60,406 bases of DNA, taken from positions 1 to 60,406 of the forward strand of contig WRHO01000010.1 of NCBI GenBank assembly GCA_009783205.1. Direction: 5' to 3'. This DNA is from Oscillospiraceae bacterium. GTDB lineage: Bacteria; Bacillota; Clostridia; Oscillospirales; Ruminococcaceae. The position numbers and the translations under genes were made by a program. Under the pieces are notes generated by a model that searched no databases, was not told where the DNA came from, and was given only the letters and a program-made list of their open reading frames with translations. Below are positions 51,052-60,144 of this stretch, in pieces. Within the stretch, counting starts at the first letter, position 1. Every line of letters starts with the position of its first letter.

Positions 51052-53067
51052 TCAAGCGTTCATCAATCGTTTTTCCAAATCAATCAACTGTTCCTTCAGC
51101 TCTTCGGGAAGTCTTTCGCCGAATTTAGCGTACAATTGTTTCGCACCGTTGACATCTTCCTTCCAAAGAATTTTATCCACGTAAAGTAAGCTTTGAATCG
51201 TTTCGACGGTAAAATCCAAACCTTCTAATCCCGAAATATCAATATCCTCCGCTTTGGGTACATACCCCACCGGTGATTCGATTATCCCGGGCTTAACCGC
51301 CCCCGCTTTTGTTTCAACGCGGCGAATTATCCAGTCGAGAACGCGGATATTCTCACCAAAGCCGGGCCATAAGGGTTTTCCGTTGGGACCCATTTTGAAC
51401 CAGTTGACGTTGAATATCTTTGGGGCGTTTCTGCCGAGCCTTTTGCCCATTTTAAGCCAATGCTTCCAATAATCCCCCATGTTATATCCACAGTATCGGA
51501 GCATTGCCATAGGCTCGCGCCGCACAACGGGAGAATTTGGCTTTGCGGGGGTAACCGATTCGGTTCCCAATATTGAACCGACGAAAACGCCGTGCGTCCA
51601 ATCAAACGCCTGATACACTAACGGAACCGCCTTAGACCTTCTTCCGCCAAAAATAATTGCGGATATGGGAACCCCTTCCGCCCCGTTCCACTTTTCGGAA
51701 AGACAAGCACATTCTTCAAGCGCGGCGGTGAAACGACTTCCGGAGTGCGCCCCCCTTTTTGTATTAACGGTCAAATAACTTGACGCGCTCCGCTCGTCGT
51801 CTGCCTCGTCGTCATCATCTTCATTATCGTCGTCTTGTGTATCATCGCCAATATCGTCCTCGTCATTATTGTCTATATCCTCGTCATCAATTGCATCGTC
51901 GAGATAATCGTCGTTTTCATCAGCCTCGTCATAAGCCTCGTCGTCCGCTTGAACGGGGATTTCGGGCATTTCGGGACGTATATTGTCCCAAGGATTACCC
52001 CGCCAATCAATGGCGTTGGTTATTTCTTCGTCGTTCATTCCCTCCCACCAAACGGTGTTATCGTCTAAATTAAGAGCGGTATTTGCATAAATAGTATTTT
52101 TGCTCGCCATAGCGATTATATTTGGGTTTGACGCGGCGTTAATCCCCGGGAGAGAGCCGAAGACGCCCGATTCCGGATTAAATGCCCAAAGTCTTCCGTC
52201 GGTGCCTTTTTTGAGCCAGGCGATGTCCTCGCTTATACAACGGACTTTATATCCTTTTTTTGTATATGTTTCGGGTAAGTCGAGCATGGCGAGACTCGTT
52301 TTCCCCGCGCCGGACGGAAACGCCGCCGCCAAATAGATTACATCGCCGTCGGGCTTTTCAACCTCGATAATAGCCATATGCTCGGCAAGCCAGCCCTCTG
52401 CCTTTGCGAGACGAGACGCAAGCCTTAACGAGATTGATTTTTTGCTCAAAAACGCATTAACCCCATATCCTGTGTTAATAGCCCAGACGGAATTATCCTT
52501 CGGAAAATGACAGATATATCTGTTATCCTCGCCCTTTGGGTCGCGATTTCCCGTAGAATGAAGCCCCCTAAACCAATTCTCACCGCAATTATCGAGCAAA
52601 TCAATTGCCGATTTACCGCAACGCGCTAAAATCACCGTGTTTAATACAACATAAATACTGTCGGTTATTTTTATGCCCGCTCTGCAAAGGGGGGAATCGG
52701 GATGCCCGAGACAAAACGGTATAACATACATTGTACGCTTTTCCATAACCCCTTTAAACAATTCGCGAAGCTCTTCATATGCTTCGTCCGAATGTTTCCA
52801 ATTATTTGATGGCCCCGCCTCTTCCTTTTCTTCACAGCATATAAATGTTCTCTGCTCGCTTCGCGCGGCGTCCGCAACCGTTGTGCGGTGAAGAGTACAG
52901 CCGGGGAGCTTTTCTTGATTAAGCGGCGTTAATATTCCCGCCTCGGTCGCAATTCGTTTTAATTCCGCAGCTTGCTCTTTAGTACCGTCAATCCAAATTT
53001 CCTTTTCCGGCTTAACTAAAGCCTTAATTTCCGAGACCCAGTTAAGTATTGCAGGATTTGTCGTCAT
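51052..53067 (-). CDS. pckG: Phosphoenolpyruvate carboxykinase (GTP) with acidic insertion
   Basis: 671 residues against about 590-620 for the family. Interconverts oxaloacetate and PEP with GTP/GDP. Recognisable segments are LHSTGNRDPKG near 170, GWLAEHMAIIEVE near 228, the P-loop FPSGAGKTSLAML at 250-262, CISEDIAWLKKG near 280, NPESGVFGSLPG near 300, RFTAALEECACLS near 450 and GRRSKAVPLVYQAFDW near 480. Two oddities: the family's P-loop Cys (PSACGKTN) is Ala (A254, with G253), and residues about 375-426 are an almost pure Asp/Glu tract (51.79-51.95 kb), in frame and inside a surface loop. Own promoter upstream. Confidence 0.93.
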   Translation of the reverse strand: MTTNPAILNWVSEIKALVKPEKEIWIDGTKEQAAELKRIATEAGILTPLNQEKLPGCTLHRTTVADAARSEQRTFICCEEKEEAGPSNNWKHSDEAYEELRELFKGVMEKRTMYVIPFCLGHPDSPLCRAGIKITDSIYVVLNTVILARCGKSAIDLLDNCGENWFRGLHSTGNRDPKGEDNRYICHFPKDNSVWAINTGYGVNAFLSKKSISLRLASRLAKAEGWLAEHMAIIEVEKPDGDVIYLAAAFPSGAGKTSLAMLDLPETYTKKGYKVRCISEDIAWLKKGTDGRLWAFNPESGVFGSLPGINAASNPNIIAMASKNTIYANTALNLDDNTVWWEGMNDEEITNAIDWRGNPWDNIRPEMPEIPVQADDEAYDEADENDDYLDDAIDDEDIDNNDEDDIGDDTQDDDNEDDDDEADDERSASSYLTVNTKRGAHSGSRFTAALEECACLSEKWNGAEGVPISAIIFGGRRSKAVPLVYQAFDWTHGVFVGSILGTESVTPAKPNSPVVRREPMAMLRYCGYNMGDYWKHWLKMGKRLGRNAPKIFNVNWFKMGPNGKPLWPGFGENIRVLDWIIRRVETKAGAVKPGIIESPVGYVPKAEDIDISGLEGLDFTVETIQSLLYVDKILWKEDVNGAKQLYAKFGERLPEELKEQLIDLEKRLMNA

Positions 53068-53113
53068 TTGTTGAAAGTCCTCATTTCTTTATAATTCTTT
53101 AATTATATATTTT

Positions 53114-53143
53114 AGTATATACCATTCTTTTTACTTGTGTCAA
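53114..53143 (-). promoter_or_regulatory. Promoter of PEPCK
   Basis: Minus-strand TTGACA (53138-53143), 18-base spacer, TATACT (53114-53119), about 40 bases before the ATG at 53067. Confidence 0.7.
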
Positions 53144-53206
53144 GTAAAATTTGTAAAATAAAATTTATATGTTTTCCTTTTTCTTTATTTTATTGTTTAT
53201 TCGCGC

Positions 53207-53235
53207 TTGACAAATAAGCGTTTATAGTGTAAAAT
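53207..53235 (+). promoter_or_regulatory. Promoter of the GH5 gene
   Basis: TTGACA (53207-53212), 17-base spacer, TAAAAT (53230-53235), divergent from the PEPCK promoter, about 46 bases before the ATG at 53282. Confidence 0.75.
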
Positions 53236-53281
53236 GTTTGTTCGATAGACTCAATAGACTTTGAAAGGAAAACTAATTAAT

Positions 53282-55114
53282 ATGACCATAACTATTACCG
53301 TTAAAAGAATAATAGCCGCCGTATTAACAATCGCCGCGTTACTTTCGGCGGTTACCGCTTGTGACAAGGAAATCGTTGACGAGGCGACCGAAACGCCATC
53401 CGAAACAACATCCTCGGGAACCTCCGTATTACCCGTAAAATTGATGACGCGAGAAGCAAATTCGTGGACGGAGGAGTTTGAAAGCGAGGTTATTAACATT
53501 GAAGGTGACGGAACCTACTTAGAAATAATCAAGCTTGTCGGCGAATACACCGTTTTTCCGAATATTGCCATAAGCGCGGTCGGAACCGATACGGCAGACA
53601 GAGTATTCACCGACGCCGTACCCGCCCCCGCAGAATATAAAAATTCGACGGTTACCGTCGACTCGGTTTTGGTGAACGGCGAGCCGCTCGCGTTAATTGA
53701 CAACGAAGATATTTTATTGATTGCAGAAAGCGACAGCTTAGAGGGCTATGCAAATGTTCAGCTTTGGAACGCCTGGTGGGAACCGAGTCAACGTATTGAC
53801 ACAGAAAACAGCAACGGCGTTACCGTTATTGATATGGGCTACGATTGTTTAAAATTTTCGTCGCCGGTAAAAACAATAGAGATTGAATTTACGGTCAGCG
53901 GGTACGGCTCCGACGCGCCGCCCGAGGTGGTGACGACCGTTCCCGCCGAAACAATTCCGTTCGTTCCGGAGGAACCGGTAGATATAACAATCAGCGGGGC
54001 TTTTGACGCCTCTTTAACCTCCGAACAATTGGTGGGTCAAATAAAAAACGGGTGGAACTTAGGGAACACCCTTGACGCTTATAACGCGGACGAGCCGAGC
54101 GAACCCTTCCCATGGATAGATTACAACAATATGTACGAACTCGAAACGGCTTGGATTAACGGCGTCGAAAACGTCACGACTCGAGATTTGATTAAACGGC
54201 TTAAAGAGGCGGGGTTTGACGCGATAAGATTCCCCGTAACCTGGTACAAAATGGCGGGCGGAGAACCCGATTATAAAATCGAAGAAAAATGGCTCGCACA
54301 CGTTCAAAATATCGTCAATATGGCGGTAGCCGAGGATATGTATATCATATTAAACACACACCACGACGAATATATCATGCGGTTTGACGAGGACGCGGCG
54401 GTCGGCGAACGTGCTGTTGCCGCGTTATGGACGCAAATTGCCGAAAGATTTAAGGATTATAACGAAAAGCTCATTTTTGAGGGGCTTAACGAACCTCGCG
54501 CAAGAAACAATGCTTGGGACGTACGCGGCTCATGGGATTGGAGCGGCGACGAGGATAAGTATATTACGCTCAACCGCTGGAATCAGGCGTTTGTCAATGC
54601 GGTACGCGGTACCGGAGGCAATAACGAAAAGCGGCATTTAATGCTTGCGACATACGCCGCGCAAAGCTATGACGGCCCGATAAACGGATTTGAGCTTCCG
54701 ACCGACCCAATTACGGGAAACGGAACGGATAGGTTTATTTGGTCGATTCATGTGTACTCGCCGCACAATTGGGCGCATAACGCAAACGGGACGTATGACG
54801 GCGCGTCCGCCGTTCAAAACGACCTCGAAAGAGTTGCGGAAAGGGCGGCGGAATTAGGATTACCCGTCATTTTCGGCGAATGGGGAAGCGTATCACAGCT
54901 CGACATTGATATGCGGGTACAACACGCATATGATTATATCAAAATTGCAACAGAAATGCGCGAGCGTTCCGAAAACCCCGTTGTTATGGCTTGTTTCTGG
55001 TGGGATAACGCGAGCGATTTCGGAATATTCAAAAGAGCGGGAAAAAACAAAGAAAACGGCGATAAAATTATTGCCGCCATTATGAAGGCAAGAGAGGGCT
55101 TACCTCTCGAATAA
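53282..55114 (+). CDS. Secreted GH5-family endoglucanase (lipoprotein)
   Basis: About 610 residues from the ATG at 53282, preceded by GAAAGGAAA; an in-frame ATG at 53261 overlaps the ribosome site. A lipoprotein signal ends in the lipobox SAVTAC. Residues about 50-220 are a beta-rich domain (VNGEPLALIDNED, VQLWNAWWEPSQR) that may bind carbohydrate; I cannot name its family. After a Pro/Glu linker, residues 245-605 are a GH5 barrel: NGWNLGNTLDA, FPVTWYK, LNTHHDE, FEGLNEPR (acid/base Glu), WSIHVYSP and FGEWGS (nucleophile Glu). Hydrolyses beta-1,4-glucans or related polysaccharides outside the cell. Confidence 0.93.
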   Translation: MTITITVKRIIAAVLTIAALLSAVTACDKEIVDEATETPSETTSSGTSVLPVKLMTREANSWTEEFESEVINIEGDGTYLEIIKLVGEYTVFPNIAISAVGTDTADRVFTDAVPAPAEYKNSTVTVDSVLVNGEPLALIDNEDILLIAESDSLEGYANVQLWNAWWEPSQRIDTENSNGVTVIDMGYDCLKFSSPVKTIEIEFTVSGYGSDAPPEVVTTVPAETIPFVPEEPVDITISGAFDASLTSEQLVGQIKNGWNLGNTLDAYNADEPSEPFPWIDYNNMYELETAWINGVENVTTRDLIKRLKEAGFDAIRFPVTWYKMAGGEPDYKIEEKWLAHVQNIVNMAVAEDMYIILNTHHDEYIMRFDEDAAVGERAVAALWTQIAERFKDYNEKLIFEGLNEPRARNNAWDVRGSWDWSGDEDKYITLNRWNQAFVNAVRGTGGNNEKRHLMLATYAAQSYDGPINGFELPTDPITGNGTDRFIWSIHVYSPHNWAHNANGTYDGASAVQNDLERVAERAAELGLPVIFGEWGSVSQLDIDMRVQHAYDYIKIATEMRERSENPVVMACFWWDNASDFGIFKRAGKNKENGDKIIAAIMKAREGLPLE

Positions 55115-55136
55115 AGCACTTAAAAATGCTTAAAAG

Positions 55137-55192
55137 CACGCAAAAACATCTTTCGACAAGTGTCGAAAGATGTTTTTGCGTGCTTTTTATTA
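55137..55192. terminator. Strong bidirectional terminator
   Basis: Perfect inverted repeat with stem of about 27 bp (AAAAGCACGCAAAAACATCT and TTCGACA) and a two-base loop, between convergent genes. Confidence 0.9.
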
Positions 55193-55210
55193 TGCAAATC
55201 CCCGCGTTTA

Positions 55211-55753
55211 TCAAAAATATCTTTTTAACAACCCTTGGAACGCCATTCCGTGACGCGCCTCGTCCTTACACATTTCATGAACGGTGTCATGTATAGCGTC
55301 AAGATTAAGCTGTTTTGCTTTTGTCGCCAAATCCTTCTTCCCCTGTGTCGCACCGTGTTCAGCCATTACGCGCATTTCGAGATTTTTCTTTGTTGAGGTG
55401 TCAACAACCTCGCCCAAAAGCTCGGCGAATTTTGCCGCGTGCTCCGCTTCTTCAAATGCGATTCGTTTGTACGCCTCGGCAACCTCGGGAAATCCTTCTC
55501 TGTCGGCTTGTCTGCTCATTGCGAGATACATTCCGACCTCGGTACATTCGCCCATGAAGTTTTGCCGTAACCCCTCGACAATATCGGGGTCAACATCTTT
55601 TGCTGCGCCGATTCTGTGTTCGTCCGCAAAAGCCAAGCCGCCGCCCGATTGTTCGTTGAACTTAGTCGCGGGTGCCTTACATTGCGGACAGCTCGCCGGT
55701 GCTTCCGCCCCCTCATGTACATAACCGCAGATTGAACAAATAAACTTTTTCAT
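55211..55753 (-). CDS. Reverse rubrerythrin (NADH peroxidase type)
   Basis: 180 residues with rubredoxin-like iron domain first ([10 protein letters not shown] near 5, CPQCKAPA near 21) and ferritin-like diiron domain after it ([15 protein letters not shown] near 72, [14 protein letters not shown] near 103, MRVMAEHGA near 128, [15 protein letters not shown] near 163). This reversed order defines the reverse rubrerythrins that detoxify peroxide in anaerobes. CGAGGAG precedes the ATG. Indicates an anaerobic host. Confidence 0.94.
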   Translation of the reverse strand: MKKFICSICGYVHEGAEAPASCPQCKAPATKFNEQSGGGLAFADEHRIGAAKDVDPDIVEGLRQNFMGECTEVGMYLAMSRQADREGFPEVAEAYKRIAFEEAEHAAKFAELLGEVVDTSTKKNLEMRVMAEHGATQGKKDLATKAKQLNLDAIHDTVHEMCKDEARHGMAFQGLLKRYF

Positions 55754-55813
55754 TTTTTTGATTCTCCTCGTTTTTTTATTTAAAACCGGCTGTAACGGTT
55801 TTATTTACAATGC

Positions 55814-56383
55814 CTAAGAAATGCCTAAGAAATTTTCGATAATTTTCTGTCCGTCGGGTGTAAGTATGGATTCCGGGTGAAACTGTACCCCATAAATCGG
55901 GTATTCTTTATGACAGACCGCCATTATTTCGCCGTTTTCGGTTTGTGCGATTACCCGAAGCTCATCGGGCAAGGTTGACGGAACCGCCGCCAACGAATGA
56001 TATCGCGCCGCTTTAAGCATATTCGGAACCCCTTTAAAAAGGCGATTTTCCTCATCCGCTTTTATCGTTGATGCCTTTCCGTGCATAAGCTCTTCCGCAT
56101 ATGAAACCGTCCCCCCGAACGCTTCATATATTGCCTGATGCCCGAGACAAACGCCAAAAATCGGAAATTCTTTATACAATTGTTTTATAACCTCGACGCA
56201 AACCCCCGCGTCGGACGGTTTACCGGGGCCGGGCGAAATAATAATATGTGACGGGGTTAATTGTCTTATTTGCGCTATGGAGATTTGGTCGTTTCTGACA
56301 ACCTTTATATCGCCGTCGGTCATTGCGACCGCTTGATACAAATTATATGAAAAGCTGTCGTAATTGTCGATTAATAATACCAT
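55814..56383 (-). CDS. trpG: Anthranilate synthase glutamine amidotransferase subunit
   Basis: 189 residues of a class I glutamine amidotransferase that supplies ammonia to TrpE. Conserved DNYDSFSYNLYQ near 6, ISPGPGKPSDAG near 50, GVCLGHQAIYEAFGG near 77 (catalytic Cys) and VQFHPESILTPDG near 165 (His/Glu). It begins four bases after trpE. It may also serve PabA. Confidence 0.95.
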   Translation of the reverse strand: MVLLIDNYDSFSYNLYQAVAMTDGDIKVVRNDQISIAQIRQLTPSHIIISPGPGKPSDAGVCVEVIKQLYKEFPIFGVCLGHQAIYEAFGGTVSYAEELMHGKASTIKADEENRLFKGVPNMLKAARYHSLAAVPSTLPDELRVIAQTENGEIMAVCHKEYPIYGVQFHPESILTPDGQKIIENFLGIS

Positions 56384-56387
56384 TTGT

Positions 56388-57863
56388 TCACTCTATCCCC
56401 CCCGCGGCTTGTTCAATTGCCCGTCGTACCGCTAAAGCCTTATTGATACATTCGCGGTATTCCGATTCGGGGTCGGAATCGGCAACTATGCCCGCGCCGG
56501 AGCGTATAAAGACCTTACCGCCTTTTTTATAAGCAATTCTTATCGCTATACAAACGTCCATATTGCCCGAAAGGTCGAGATACCCGACGCCGCCGCCGTA
56601 TATTCCGCGTTTATTCCCTTCGAGTTCGTTAATAATTTCCATTGCGCGTATTTTCGGCGCGCCCGAAAGCGTTCCCGCGGGTAGAACGGCATTAATTGCG
56701 TCGAGACCGTCTAAACCGTCGATTATTTCCCCGCTGACCTCCGAGCCGATGTGCATTACATGAGAAAAACGCAGAATTTCCATGTACTTTTCGAGCCTTA
56801 CGCTTCCCGCCTTACTGATTTTGCCCAAATCGTTGCGCCCTAAATCGACGAGCATATTATGCTCGGCAAGCTCCTTCTCGTCCGATAAAAGATTTTTTTC
56901 AAACATCTTGTCTTCCTCGTCGTCTTTGCCGCGAGGTCGCGTACCGGCGAGCGGAAAGGTGTGTAACCTTCCGTTTTGAAGCTTAACCAATGTCTCGGGA
57001 GACGCACCCGCTATCTCGAGACTCTTTCCCGAAAAGTAAAACATATAAGGCGACGGGTTTAATGTACGCAGTACACGGTAAACATCTAATATACTTCCCG
57101 TAACATCCGCCTCAAATTTGTTTGAAAGCACCGCTTGAAAAATATCGCCTTCTTTAATGTAGCTCTTAGCTGCATTAACCATGTTCACGTAATCATCTTT
57201 TGAGAACAATTCGGTGAAATCGGCATTTATCTGCAACATCTCGTATGTTTCGCGCTCGCCCGTTTTTATTATTTTTTTCATGTCGTCGAGTATATTAACG
57301 GCTTTAATATACTCTATGTCGATATTTGTTGTCGGAATATTCACAATAAGTATAATTTTTTGTCGAAAATTATCAAAGGCAAACACCTTATCGAAAAGCA
57401 TGAGGTCAACATCGTTCCACCCTTCTGTATCGGGGGCGTCTAAGTTTAATCTCGGCTCGGAGTATTTTGCATAATCGTACGCAAAATAACCCATTAACCC
57501 GCCCGTAAACGGAGGGAGGTCATCAAATTGTACGCTTTTATTGTCGGCTAAAAGCCGTTTTATCGCAATATTTGGGTTCTCCTCTTTTGTTTCGAGCGAA
57601 TGAGCGGATTTTATGGTGGTTATACCGTTTACAGAGGTTATTTCGGCTTTGGGTTCAAACCCCAAAAATGTATATCTCCCCCATTTTTTTGTGTCCTCGG
57701 CACTTTCTAAAATAAAACAATTGCCGCTGACCTTTTTTAACTTTCTCAATAAAGTAAGCGGGGTAATCCCGTCGGAGAAAATTTCGGTACTTACGGGAAT
57801 AACGCGACAATCGGCGTTTTCAGAAACGATTCTTTTCACATCATCAAGCGAAGGCTTGAGCAT
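56388..57863 (-). CDS. trpE: Anthranilate synthase component I
   Basis: 491 residues. Converts chorismate and ammonia to anthranilate. The N-terminal part holds the tryptophan feedback region (ILESAEDTKKWGRYTFLGFE near 50, FTGGLMGYFAYDY near 118). The C-terminal chorismate domain has FSGKSLEIAGASPETLVKL near 275, AGTRPRGKDDEED near 310, GRNDLGKI near 343, AGTLSGAPKIRAMEI near 405 and GIYGGGVGYL near 430. It overlaps the aroF stop by one base (57863). Confidence 0.96.
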   Translation of the reverse strand: MLKPSLDDVKRIVSENADCRVIPVSTEIFSDGITPLTLLRKLKKVSGNCFILESAEDTKKWGRYTFLGFEPKAEITSVNGITTIKSAHSLETKEENPNIAIKRLLADNKSVQFDDLPPFTGGLMGYFAYDYAKYSEPRLNLDAPDTEGWNDVDLMLFDKVFAFDNFRQKIILIVNIPTTNIDIEYIKAVNILDDMKKIIKTGERETYEMLQINADFTELFSKDDYVNMVNAAKSYIKEGDIFQAVLSNKFEADVTGSILDVYRVLRTLNPSPYMFYFSGKSLEIAGASPETLVKLQNGRLHTFPLAGTRPRGKDDEEDKMFEKNLLSDEKELAEHNMLVDLGRNDLGKISKAGSVRLEKYMEILRFSHVMHIGSEVSGEIIDGLDGLDAINAVLPAGTLSGAPKIRAMEIINELEGNKRGIYGGGVGYLDLSGNMDVCIAIRIAYKKGGKVFIRSGAGIVADSDPESEYRECINKALAVRRAIEQAAGGIE

Positions 57864-58882
57864 CAGTATATCTCCTTTTCTTCTGTTACTGCCCGTTTTT
57901 TCAACTCGCGCATTAAGTCGGAAAACTCTTCTAAATTTAACGATTGCGCGCCGTCACACAGCGCGTTGGCGGGGTCGTTGTGTGTTTCGACCATTATCCC
58001 GTCTGCCCCAACCGCTAAGATTGCTTTTGAAAGAGGGGCGACAAGGCTTCTTATCCCCGCCGAATGACTCGGGTCGGCTATAACGGGGAGGTGCGACTTT
58101 TGTTTGAGCATAACTATTGCCGATATATCGAGCGTGTTCCTCGTCATTGTTTCAAAGGTACGTATGCCGCGTTCACACAAAATTACATTGGGGTTGCCCG
58201 ACGCGACAATATATTCCGCGCTCATCAATAATTCTTCGAGCGTATTTGCGAGACCCCGTTTGAGCAAAACGGGTTTTTTCAAACCGCCGACCGCCTTTAA
58301 AAGGTCAAAGTTTTGCATATTTCTCGCCCCGATTTGTACGATGTCCACGTTTTCGAATAAGTCAATTTGAGTCTGATTCATTATTTCGGAAACAATGGGG
58401 AGTCCCGTTTCTTTTTTTGCCAATTCGAGTATTTGTAGACCCTCCGCCTGTTTCCCTTGAAAAGCATAAGGTGAGGTTCGCGGCTTAAACGCGCCCCCGC
58501 GAAGAATTTTCGCCCCGCTTTCCTTTACGCTTTTTGCGATTGTCAAAACCTGTTCCTCGCTCTCGACGCTGCACGGGCCGGATATAACCGGGAAAAAGCC
58601 GTCGCCTATGTTCACGTCTCCGACCTTGATAATAGTGCTGACGTTTTCGTGAACGGTTCGATTTACCGCTTTGTATTGCTCGGTAATTCGCTTTCCGTAG
58701 TCAACTATGTCGGTTGTATGAACAACATGGTCTAAATCAATTTGCGCGGTGTTCCCTATAAGGCATACCGCAGTATGCTCGGTTCCCACGCTTAGAATTG
58801 TCGAAAAGCCTTTTTGTTCCCAGCTTTTCATAAAACCGTCTATTTTCTCTTGTTTCACCTTTGGGTTTAATATGAACACCAT
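57863..58882 (-). CDS. aroF: 3-deoxy-7-phosphoheptulonate synthase (type I-beta)
   Basis: 339 residues. First step of the shikimate pathway. The N-terminal ferredoxin-like regulatory domain (1-70) and barrel are typical of the AroF/KDO8P-like I-beta class. Conserved VISGPCSVES near 105, GGAFKPRTSPYAFQG near 137, VQIGARNMQNFDLLK near 186, PVLLKRGLANTLEE near 204, CERGIRTFE near 237, PVIADPSHSAG near 263 and MVETHNDPANALCDGAQSL near 295. Preceded by AAGGAG. It heads the aroF-trpE-trpG operon. Its promoter is on the far side of a MITE. Confidence 0.96.
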   Translation of the reverse strand: MVFILNPKVKQEKIDGFMKSWEQKGFSTILSVGTEHTAVCLIGNTAQIDLDHVVHTTDIVDYGKRITEQYKAVNRTVHENVSTIIKVGDVNIGDGFFPVISGPCSVESEEQVLTIAKSVKESGAKILRGGAFKPRTSPYAFQGKQAEGLQILELAKKETGLPIVSEIMNQTQIDLFENVDIVQIGARNMQNFDLLKAVGGLKKPVLLKRGLANTLEELLMSAEYIVASGNPNVILCERGIRTFETMTRNTLDISAIVMLKQKSHLPVIADPSHSAGIRSLVAPLSKAILAVGADGIMVETHNDPANALCDGAQSLNLEEFSDLMRELKKRAVTEEKEIY

Positions 58883-58915
58883 ATATTTAACGCTCCTTCG
58901 GTTATATACTCCTTA

Positions 58916-59075
58916 GGCAACCTCCGAAAACCTCTTCCGGCACTCACCGGCTGAAAAATTCCGCCATACTTCGTTAATTTTTCTTTAAATATCAACGGTT
59001 ATTTAAAGAAAAATCGCCTCGTCTGACGAAATTTTCATCTCGACGATTACACGAAACAGGTTTTCGGAGGTTGCC
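58916..59075. mobile_element. MITE-like element, family A, copy 2 (160 bp)
   Basis: Terminal inverted repeats GGCAACCTCCGAAAACCT, with TTA duplicated at both ends (58913-58915 and 59076-59078). Same orientation and core as copy 1. It lies inside the transcribed leader of aroF-trpEG, between promoter and start codon, so the folded repeat would be part of that mRNA. Confidence 0.88.
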
Positions 59076-59081
59076 TTAACT

Positions 59082-59110
59082 ATTTTACTTTAAACTATGA
59101 TATAAGTCAA
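59082..59110 (-). promoter_or_regulatory. Promoter of aroF-trpE-trpG
   Basis: Minus-strand TTGACT (59105-59110), 17-base spacer, TAAAAT (59082-59087). It lies about 200 bases before the aroF start, with the MITE between. Confidence 0.7.
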
Positions 59111-59212
59111 CTATTTTGAAAAATTAACAAATAAAAAATGAAAAAAACGGAAATGTTATTGCGAAATAAAGAAAGCTGTGATATACTGTTTAGAAGACTG
59201 TGGTATACCGTC

Positions 59213-60100
59213 TTATACTCGAAGCACTGCGTTTTTAAACGCTTGTGCCGCGGGAGAAAGGGTGACATTTTTTATTTGAGCGAGCGCAATGTGTCTCACC
59301 GGTAGTTGTTCTTTGAATTGAAGCTCGAACAACTCCCCGTTTTCCAACATTTCCGGGACGTCCTCTTTAATTGTTGCGGCAATTCCCAACCCCTCTTTTG
59401 CAAATTTCGGCATTAATCCGAGACTCGCAAACTCGATTGCCGGTTCGATTTCGATACCGTGTTGCGCTAAAAAGCGGTCAATTTGTTTACGCGAATTGCT
59501 TGTGCTTTCGACCATTAATATAGGATAATCCCGCAAATCGGACAGATTAAGCACGGTATTTGTCAAGTGTTCATATTTTTCGCCGACAATGAAACAATCG
59601 TGAATAGGCATAATCGTGATAATTTCAATCGCCGCGTCTTCTATGGTCGGAAGCGTTACAAAGGAAAGGTCAACGGTTCCGTTTTTTACGAGTTCTAAGG
59701 ATTGTTTGGTAGATGTGTCGAGTACGGTAATATGAATGTCGGGGTGGTCGTTTTTAAAGCTTTTGAGGAGGTTGAGTAAAAGCACGCTGCAAATTGTGTC
59801 GGACGCTCCGATTTTAATTGAACCTTCGCTGAGACTCTTCATTTTAGTAAGCTTTTCCTGTGCGTTTTCGATTAGGTTTACCGCATTACTGACATACGAG
59901 AATAAAGTTTTCCCCTCCGGAGTAAGGCTCATTCCACGCGCGCTTCGGTCAAATAATCTTGTTTCGAGCTTATCCTCTAATTGCTTAATCGCCTGTGACA
60001 CCGCCGATTGTGAAATAAAAAGCTTCTCTGCCGCTCTCGTAACATTCCCCGTAGTCGCAACCTCACAGAAGCTTCTATATAATTCCATGCTGACTAACAT
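59213..60100 (-). CDS. LysR-family transcriptional regulator
   Basis: 295 residues, full LysR length. The N-terminal winged helix-turn-helix (FCEVATTGNVTRAAEKLF, ISQSAVSQAIKQLEDKLE, RLFDRSARGMSLTPEGK) is followed by a linker helix and a periplasmic-binding-like effector domain (GSIKIGASDTICSVLLLNLL near 92). It resembles CysL/CysB-type regulators in overall pattern. It is divergent from the cyclic-diphosphoglycerate synthetase-like gene, the usual place for a LysR target. The ligand is unknown. Confidence 0.93.
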   Translation of the reverse strand: MLVSMELYRSFCEVATTGNVTRAAEKLFISQSAVSQAIKQLEDKLETRLFDRSARGMSLTPEGKTLFSYVSNAVNLIENAQEKLTKMKSLSEGSIKIGASDTICSVLLLNLLKSFKNDHPDIHITVLDTSTKQSLELVKNGTVDLSFVTLPTIEDAAIEIITIMPIHDCFIVGEKYEHLTNTVLNLSDLRDYPILMVESTSNSRKQIDRFLAQHGIEIEPAIEFASLGLMPKFAKEGLGIAATIKEDVPEMLENGELFELQFKEQLPVRHIALAQIKNVTLSPAAQAFKNAVLRV

Positions 60101-60144
60101 ATTGATTATTAGCTCCTCTTATCGTTATCATTAAAAAAAGTAAT

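Larger units (their letters stand above)
58883..59212. other. Intergenic region occupied by a MITE and the aroF promoter
   Basis: This 330-base stretch has no gene. From left to right it holds the aroF ribosome site, the family A repeat (58916-59075), the aroF promoter (59082-59110) and about 100 AT-rich bases before the LysR stop. No T-box or trp attenuator pattern was seen. Confidence 0.7.

Noticed and set aside
51780-51950. Acidic tract in PEPCK as a frameshift or assembly insert
   Set aside because: Both flanks continue in the same frame with family-conserved sequence, and the tract has a coherent Asp/Glu code without stops. An expansion error cannot be fully excluded but is not needed.
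55776-55803. AAAACCG/CGGTTTT hairpin as terminator of the trpG gene
   Set aside because: Seven-base stem without a T run on the minus strand; too weak to call.
58883-59110. T-box or trp attenuator before aroF-trpEG
   Set aside because: No T-box consensus, Trp-codon leader peptide or antiterminator was seen; the space is filled by the MITE.
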